Assembly: GCA_963691705.1 (NCBI GenBank)
Contig: OY829537.1
Location: 77,397,352 to 77,461,351 of the forward strand
DNA from: Viola odorata
Taxonomy: Eukaryota > Streptophyta > Magnoliopsida > Malpighiales > Violaceae
DNA: 64,000 bases
Direction of reading: 5' to 3'
This document shows positions 57,039-64,000 of this stretch, piece by piece. Positions within the stretch are counted from its first letter, which is position 1; every line of letters starts with the position of its first letter. The notes under the pieces are model-generated. The model saw only the letters and a list, made by a program, of their open reading frames with translations. It did not search any database and had not been told where the DNA came from. A program made the translations under genes and the position numbers.

Positions 57039-60000
57039 TTAAATTCTAGCATAATATAGCTTCAAGCGAGCGATATTCCAAGAGTTGGATAGGGGTGTAC
57101 CATCGAGTGTCTCCAGGCGATAGGCTCCTTTCCCGACAACGTGGGTGACACGATATGGTCCTTCCCAGTTCGGACTGAGTTTCCCCATTCGTTGTCCTGC
57201 CGCTCGCTTGTCTCTGAGCACCAGGTCACCAGCTTTCAGCAACCGCTCTTTAATGCGCCTGTTATGATATCGGGCCATCTTTCGTTTATAATGTTGCGTT
57301 TTCAGAAGGATTTCTTCTCGGACTTCTGGTAACGCATCCAGGTTAGCTCGTAACCTTTCCTCATTTAGTTCCTCGCGAAAGTGGGCCACCCGTAGGCTCA
57401 TGGTTCCAATTTCTACTGGTGTGACGGCTTCGGTCCCGAAGGCCAACGCGAAGGGCGTCTCTCCGGTACTAGTCTTAACGGTCATGTGGTATGCCCACAT
57501 CACGTATGGTAGCTCATCAGCCCATTTCTTTTTAGACCCTTCTAGATTTTTCTTAATACCGCTGAGGATGCTCCGATTGGTCACTTCCGCTTGCCCATTA
57601 GTTTGCGGGTGAGCTACGGAGGAAAAGCGTTGCTCGATTCCGAATTCTGAGCATTGGTCTTGAAAGAATTGGCTGGTGAACTGCGTCCCATTGTCGCTGA
57701 CGAGGACACGGGGTACGCCAAATCTCATGATAACTTGATGTTTAAAGAAACGCCAAGTTTTTTCTGCCGTGATTGTGGCGACCGCTTCAGCCTCTGCCCA
57801 CTTAGTGAAATAGTCTACTGCCACTATCACAAATTTCAGTTGGGACCTTGCCTTTGGGAATGGACCTAGGATATCGATCCCCCATTTGGCGAAAGGACAA
57901 GGGGCGATAATTTTAGATATTTCGGTGGCAGGTCGCTGAGGAATTTTAGCAAACTCCTGGCACTTAGGGCAAGCTCGTACATAATTGTGGCAATCTCTTC
58001 AAATGGTGGGCCAATAGAATCCGGACCGGAAGACTTGTGCCGTCAGGGTATCGCCTGACACGTGCATACCACACACTCCTTCATAGATTTCGCGCAAGGT
58101 GTGAAGACCCTCTTGCCCAGTTATACATTTGGCGGCAGGGTGAGAGAAACATCTTCGAACCAAATCCCCGTCATAGTACGTACAGCGGGCTGCCTGTTTC
58201 AGTACCTTCTTCTTTTCAACGGTATCCTCAAGCAGTTCCTCGTGTTTCAAGTATTTGATTACGGGAATTCGCCAGTCGCTATCACGTTCCTCCACACATA
58301 AAGACGCTTGCTCCTCCATGAAGGATGGTACCGATAGCTCACGATAATATATGTCCTTGGGTATGAACGCTTCCGGGTTTGCGGCCAATTTCGCTAGGTT
58401 GTCTGCTTCAGCGTTTTCCTCCCGGGGAATATGCTCAAAGCTGACTTGCATGCCCTCTTTCTTTATTTCCAACAGTTCTCGCTTCACTTTGGTGAGATAT
58501 TGAATCATGATGGGTTCTCGGGCCTGAGAGTGCCCCAAGACCTGGTCCATTATTAACTTGGAATCACCACAGATTTTTAGACGTAGGTCTCCTGTTCTTC
58601 CAGTATCATGCCTTCCTTTAGAAGAAAGCTCCTTTCCAATTCTGAGCCCGGCTAGCAACGCCTCATACTCTGCCGCGTTATTAGATAACGGTTGTAGGAT
58701 TCGGATGGCATATCGTATTTGCATATCATGCGGCCCATTTATAAAGATTCCAGCTCCAGCCAGCTCTTGGTTTTTAGCCCCATCCACATGGACGATCCAG
58801 AGATCCGTATAGGTTTCCGGGAATGGGAGATCCATATCGCCCCATTCCGCTTCAGGTACGCCTTCTAAAGGATCCTCTGTAAAGGTGCATTCCGCTATGA
58901 AATCAGCCAGGATCTGAGCCTTTACAGACGGTCTAGACTGATACCTCAATCCATACTGTTCCAATTTGAGTGCCCAGATCAACATCCTTCCGGAAAATTC
59001 AGGCTTTCGAAAGATCCTTTTTAAAGGCTGGTCTGTGAGTACGATGACGGCATAAGACTGAAAGTATCGGTCCATTTTGCGGGTGGCTTGTATAAGAGCG
59101 AACGCTATCTTTTTTATTCGGGCGTACCGCAATTCTGCATCTTTAAGAACGTGGCTCACAAAATAGACTGGGCGATGAGAGTGGTTGTCGTCGCGAACAA
59201 GGACGGCACTGACCACTTCGTCTGCAGCGCCAAGATACAAATATAAGGTATCGCCTGCCTCGGGCCTTGTCAATAATAAATCAGACGACAAATAATCTTT
59301 CAGGCCGATAAATGCTTCCTCGCAGTCAGGGGTCCACCCGAACGAAGCTTTTTTCCGTATAACTTTGAAAAAAGGGAGACACTTCTCTCCTTGTTTAGAA
59401 ATGAATCGTCCAAGGGCGATGACTCGCCCTGTGAGTCTTTGTACTTCTTTGACGGTTCTGGCCGATATCATGTCTTGTATCGCTTTGATCTTCAAAGGGT
59501 TAGGCAGAATACACTTTTGGCTAACGACGTAGCCCAAGAATTTTCCCGTTTGGAATGCAAACATGCATTTTCGGGGATTCAGCTTCATGCGATACCTTTT
59601 CATTACATCAAAGACTTCCTTTAAGTCTCGTAGGTGATCTTGAAAACTCGTGCTTTTTACCAATATATCATCGACGTACGCCTCTACGTTCCTCCCAATT
59701 TGTTCTTCAAATATTTTGTTGGCCATTCGTTGGAACGTTGCCCCGATATTTTTCAATTTGAACGGCATCGCCGTGTAACAGTATGTGGCCTTTGGAGTGA
59801 GAAATGCAGTCTTTTCTTCATCTTCCCGGGCCATAGGAATTTGATGGTATCCGGAGTTGGCATCCAGTGAGCTTAAATAAGCGTATCCAGCAGTCTGATC
59901 AACCAACTGATCTATCCGAGGAAGCGGGTAACAATCTTTAGGGCAGGCATTATTTAAATCAGTAAAGTCGATGCACATGCGCCAATCCCCATTGGGCTTA

Positions 60001-62813
60001 GGAACAAGAACGGGGTTCGCTAGCCAGGTGGGATATTGAACTTCACGAATGAATCCTGCATCGAGGAGCTTCGCTACCTCTTTATCCACGGCCAATGCCT
60101 TTTCATTAGAGAGCGCGCGCCGCTTTTGCTGTACTGGCCTAGCCTCTGGGTCCACATTAAGCCGATGTTCGGCTATTTCACGCGATATTCCTGGCATATC
60201 CGCGGGTTTCCACGCGAAGTCTCCTTGGCATTTGTTCAGTAGCCGGGCCAGTTGGAGGTTTTCCGCTAGGCTAAGTTTTTCACTAATCAGGAAACTTGCC
60301 TCCTCTATTCTGATTGCTGGAACGGGCACCATCTTGTCCAGAGGTTGGGCACGCTTCTCATCTCTTTGTTCATAGGGGTCTGCCGCTATACACACGTACC
60401 TATCGCAGCTTCTTTGGGTCATGAGCGAATAGCATTCAGCTGCTAGTTTTTGATCACCCTTTATGGTTACCACCCCATCCCAGGAGGGGTACTTCATCTT
60501 CAGATGCTTCTGAGATATCACTGCGCCAAAGCGGTTAAGGAAAGGTCGTCCGAGTACGACATTGTAGGGCAAATTCAGATCCACAACAAGGAATAACAAG
60601 TTCTCTGATCGCTTGTAGGTGTCTTCTCGGAAATATATAGGCAGGGTAATCACCCCCGTAACAGGGATTGGAACTCCATCAACGCCGACTATAGGCCGTT
60701 TACTAGGTGTTAGCTCATTAGTAGGGCGTTTCATGAGGTTGTAGGCCTCCAGCGAAAAGAGATTCACCGCACTCCCATTATCAATGAGAGTTCTTCTGAT
60801 TCCATGGCTAGCGACGACGGGCGTAACTACCAAAGCATCATTGTGTGGGTAGACGACTCCTTTCTCATCTTCTTCAGAAAAGGACAGTACCATTCGATCT
60901 AAAATACCTATCGCATCTCCTTTTTTCATCGTGCCATCTCGTGCGCGTTTGTCTCCTTTCAGGAACGTCAGCTGCTCTGACTTGTCCATATAGGGAGTTC
61001 CTCCCGCAATGATATTAATCATGGGGATATACTCGTCATCAACCATAAGAGCCTCCCTATCTTTCCCTCCGGGAATATTATCCTTTTGCTGGTCGTGAGG
61101 AGGAACGGGTCGTTCATCCGCCGTCCTTTTCATGAGATTATTGCGAGCATCTTCTCTTATCTGGGTGGCAAATTCTCCCAAATATCCTTCTTCAACCAAT
61201 CGTTCTATCGCCGCTTTTAAGTCTCTACACGTCTCCGTGGAATGGCCTCTGGCTTTGTGAAATTTACAATAAGCATTTTCTCTTCTCCCTAAAAACACTC
61301 CTGGTTTTGCAGGCGCGGGGTAGCGGATGGGAAGGTTTCGCTGTTCCGCTATCGCTAAAATTTCGGCCCTTGGCACATTGAGGGAAGGAAAATCTGGGTC
61401 GTACGTTCGATTTTTATAAGAATCCTCGCGCCGCCGAGTGGGGGAGCCACTGGTTTTTCCCTTCAGAAAATTGCCCCTTTGTCTGTCAGAGGTCTTGGGG
61501 ATATGATCCTTCCGCCTAGCGTAATCATCAATAAAATGGTCATTGGGTAGAGGCTTCGCAGGAGCAGAAGTGATTTGAGATGCCCCCTGCGGCACACTGT
61601 ACGTTCGATCTCTGTTTTCTTCTTCTTCCATTTTCGCGTAATTGTGGGCTTTAAGTCTCAACGCGTCTAAAGTCAATGGGGGGTCCACCATAAGTGCATC
61701 TTTCAGCTTCCCATAACGGCAATTTCTTTTCAGAGCTTCTATAGCAAAATCGATAGTAACGCCCGGCGTTAAGGACATTTCCAGATCGAAGCGGCTGAGA
61801 AAATCCTTCAAGGATTCTTGAGGCATTCGCTGTATGTCAAATAACGCGGCGGCAGATTTTCTAATTGGAATTGCGGTGCTAAATCTGCTCCGAAATTTAG
61901 ATTCTAACTGTAAGAAATTACTAATGGATCCACCAGGGAGACCTTCAAACCAGAGACGCGCAACGCCTGATAGCATCATAACAAATATTTGGCATAGCGC
62001 CGCATCGCTGTGGGTCTGAAACTGAACAAAATATTTCACTTTATTGATATGTGAGATGGGATCTTTTGTACCATCATAAGTGTCAGTGGGAAGCTTTACA
62101 CATTGACTGACTCTGTGACGCCTTATGCGACGGCTAAATGGGTGGCCCGATGTATCATCAAGAATTTCACGCGCTTGACGCGGGGGAGACATGTCAGCTT
62201 GACGCCCTCTATCTCGCGGTTCTGGAGTAAGATGTCGCCTAGGAGATCGACTGCGACTCCTGCGCGAACGACTTTGATACCTCCGGCTACTGAACCTGTC
62301 ACTGTATTCAGGAGACAAACTTCTGTGGACTCCTTCCCTCCGTCCGTCCCATCGGTTCCTAACCCTCTCAAGTTGCATGTCTCCTTGTAGGAGGAGACCT
62401 TGCGGCATTTGCGGTACATAAGCCTCTACTCTTCCTTGAGCAAGCTGCCCAGCGCTACTCAGAGGATTTCCAGCAGGTAAAGGCATCTGGAGGTTTTCTG
62501 AAAACAACGGTGACAAAGGTCGATCAGCGACAATAGATGGAGTAAACATGATGCGAGGAGGGTGACCAGATCCAGAAGCACCGGGAGTACCTCTTGCGGC
62601 CATTTCAGTCAAATATTCCAGCCGAGAACGAAGGGTCGCTATTTCCATTGCAAAAGGATGTTCACGGTTGAGTGTATATTCTCTCGAAAGAGGAGTGGAG
62701 AAGTCGGATCCCGCCATCTGAGATGACAAAATGTCTGTTTGCGAGGAGACCAATCCTCCAGCAATTCCAGCCGAATGGTCCAGAGGTCCTGAAATAATTG
62801 GTTGTGTCGTCAT
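57039..62813 (-). CDS. gag-pol: gag-pol polyprotein of Tat copy B, one internal stop
   Basis: One frame of 1925 codons from MTTQ (62813), broken only by TGA at codon 1605 (57999-58001; CGA in A). Residues: Arg/Ser-rich 164-194; gag core about 245-370; CHHC knuckle 516-529; protease DNGS (Asp678); RT about 910-1085 with YVDD 1046-1049; RNase H about 1155-1260; second archaeal-type RNase H about 1338-1475 (Asp1344, Glu1382, Asp1417, Asp1471); integrase HHCC from about 1577; DDE core and GPY/F-like end after the stop. Two key sites are changed: the conserved MPFGLKNAG reads MPFKLKNIG (1016-1024), and the first HHCC His is Tyr1577. So it is almost open but probably not active as it stands. A TAA closes the frame upstream of MTTQ, which fixes the start. 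Confidence 0.92.
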
Positions 62814-62973
62814 AGAGAGATCAGCAGTAGCAAAGGGAAAAAGCTGCCTGCGGATTTAGAAAGGGATATTAGAGGATGATGATCGGATCGACTCCGATCC
62901 TGTGATCATGACCGTTCCAATCTTCCGACTAAACGGAGCTTGGCTATTAAGGACGCTCACTTAATATACCAAA

Positions 62974-62992
62974 GCTCTCAACGAGAGCACCA
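62974..62992 (-). other. candidate primer binding site of copy B
   Basis: The sense strand reads TGGTGCTCTCGTTGAGAGC. It contains a perfect 6-bp inverted repeat (GCTCTC gtt GAGAGC). It lies two bases inside the LTR, as in copy A, which has two substitutions. The tRNA partner is not recognised. Confidence 0.5.
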
Positions 62993-62994
62993 TT

Positions 62995-63518
62995 TGATAA
63001 GATTCAATGTCAATCTTGTGAGATTCTGCGTCGTGTGCGATCGGAATGGTGGTGAATGGCGGCGAGTATACCTGCAAGGCGCTGGAGGGGGAGCTCCGGC
63101 GTAGACACTCTGATGCTTAAGTTAGTTCAGGTTTTAAAAGTGGTAGAGGTTTCTCTAGGTGAGTCCCTCCCCCCATTGTGAAAAGGGGTGGGGTATTTAT
63201 AGATCTGGACAGCGATACCTGGCGATATCAATGAGGGTGCCGTTTGATGATGACGTCACAGGCGATATCAGTGGATGACGTCACGGGCGATGTCTGATGG
63301 GGCTGCCGGGAGCGATAACCTTGTGGGTCCCTAGGATGGGATGACGTCGTGCGTATAGGATTGCGTGAGTCCCCCCCCCCACGCTGAAGTCGACCATCCT
63401 AGGAATCCTTCGCTGATCCTTAGGCGATACAGGGATATCCTTATGGAGCTCAAGGGGATCCATTCCGATAAGAACCGTTTGTGCAGTAGGACCGTTAGGA
63501 CTATCTCGATTGTTATCA
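62995..63518 (-). repeat. 5' LTR of Tat copy B
   Basis: 524 bp. The G run is only 10 long here (63371-63380), against 28 in the 3' LTR. Target duplication aaaat follows at 63519-63523. About 16 substitutions against the 3' LTR, mostly transitions. Confidence 0.95.
63194..63283 (-). promoter_or_regulatory. LTR promoter of copy B: TATA box and paired TGACGTCA
   Basis: The sense strand reads ctataaatac at about 63193-63202. TGACGTCA lies at 63251-63258 and 63276-63283. Same layout and 25-bp spacing as in A and the 3' LTR, so the pair is conserved while surrounding bases vary. Confidence 0.6.
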
Positions 63519-63523
63519 AAAAT

Positions 63524-63531
63524 AAACGTCA
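63524..63531 (-). other. last 8 bp of the copy F 5' LTR
   Basis: aaacgtca, separated from the rest of the LTR (ending 47495) by copy B. Joined by alignment to the outer end of F's left LTR (..aattgcaatgca). The terminal CA is the expected LTR end. Confidence 0.65.
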
Positions 63532-63532
63532 A

Positions 63533-64000
63533 TCAGGTATGACCCCCTATCGACTTGTCTATGGTAAACCTTGCCACTTACCCGTCGAGATAGAACATAA
63601 AGCCTTCTGGGTCATTCGGAAGGCCAATTTCGACCTTGACGAGGCTGGGCAGCATCGTTGCTTGCAAATCCAAGAGTTGGAGGAGCTTAGAGATGACGCA
63701 TATGAGAATGCCCTCATCTACAAGGGCAAGACGAAAGCCTACCACGACAAACTTCTTTCTCACAAGTCCTTCACTATTGGACAGAAAGTCCTGTTATATA
63801 ACTCTCGTTTGAGGTTATTTTCAGGCAAGCTGAAATCCAAATGGATAGGACCCTATGTTCTAACAATTGTCTACGACCATGGCGCCGTCGAAATTCGGAG
63901 CTTGGACACCGGAGTCACTTTCAAAGTCAATGGACACCATCTCAAGGCATTCTACGAGGGCTTCAAGCCATTCATCACTGAGGAGATAGATGTCGCTGAC
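63533..64000 (+). CDS. integrase C-terminal part of Athila copy G (partial, runs off the window)
   Basis: 156 codons open without any stop, starting SGMTPYRLVYGKPCHLPVEI and going through ELEELRDDAYENALIYKGKT and KLKSKWIGPYVLT to YEGFKPF. This is the end of the integrase core and the GPY/F-like domain of Athila pol. The left border is the end of copy F (target duplication atcag, 63532-63536). It is more GC-rich and better preserved than copies D, E and F, so it is a different Athila family. It has no start codon because only the 3' part of pol is present. Confidence 0.88.

Larger units (their letters stand above)
47496..63518 (-). mobile_element. Tat-lineage LTR retrotransposon, copy B, full length, 16.0 kb
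   Basis: LTRs at 47496-48035 (3') and 62995-63518 (5'), both TGATAAGATT..TTATCA. Target duplication aaaat at 47491-47495 and 63519-63523. gag-pol is on the minus strand with one internal stop. Four genes on the plus strand fill 48993-55940. The second, archaeal-type RNase H in pol and the extra ORFs between pol and the 3' LTR are hallmarks of the Tat lineage. The LTRs differ by about 16 substitutions (about 3%, counted by eye). Confidence 0.95.

Overview
The window is plant repetitive DNA. I see no host gene, tRNA, rRNA or CRISPR array. Almost every stretch belongs to long LTR retrotransposons of the non-chromodomain Ty3/gypsy group (Tat and Athila lineages), inserted into one another. The evidence is Tat-type gag-pol with two RNase H domains, Athila-type gag-protease-RT with a PBS matching tRNA-Asp, small non-autonomous DNA elements, and many C-to-T nonsense changes. 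This is typical of angiosperm heterochromatin. The species cannot be named from the sequence.

Layout. (1) 1-11727: Tat copy A, minus orientation, cut by the left window edge, 5' LTR at 11188-11727. (2) 11728-12959: unassigned DNA and an LTR/promoter-like piece. (3) 12960-17918: Athila copy E, plus, cut in the RT region by (4) Athila copy D, plus, 17919-37479. D carries a 771-bp MITE-like insertion in gag and is cut in its integrase by (5) Tat copy C, plus, 24222-34549, which has lost its 3' end. (6) 37480-38690: fragments of other elements. (7) 38690-47495: Athila copy F, minus, strongly rearranged, with a tandem LTR/3'UTR unit and an inverted LTR piece. (8) 47496-63518: Tat copy B, minus, full length (16,023 bp), with both LTRs and a 5-bp target duplication (aaaat). 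B lies 8 bp inside the outer end of F's 5' LTR. F itself lies inside (9) Athila copy G, whose open integrase C-terminus starts at 63533 and runs off the right edge.

The most interesting feature is the gene module between pol and the 3' LTR of the Tat elements. Copy B has four genes on the strand opposite gag-pol, most with their own TATA-like boxes and two with AATAAA signals: a 125-aa protein, a proline/basic protein with a frameshift, a two-exon 722-aa gene (aORF1) and a three-exon 725-aa-type gene (aORF2). aORF1 and aORF2 are tandem paralogues: both have the N-terminal domain known as Transposase_28 / putative gypsy-type transposon, a coiled-coil C-terminus, and a first intron at the same place and phase. 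Copies A and B have decayed in complementary ways: A keeps aORF2 open but has a broken aORF1 and gag-pol; B keeps aORF1 open and gag-pol nearly open (one stop) but has a broken aORF2. gag-pol and the antisense genes converge on a tandem minisatellite present in A, B and C.

All counts and alignments were made by eye.
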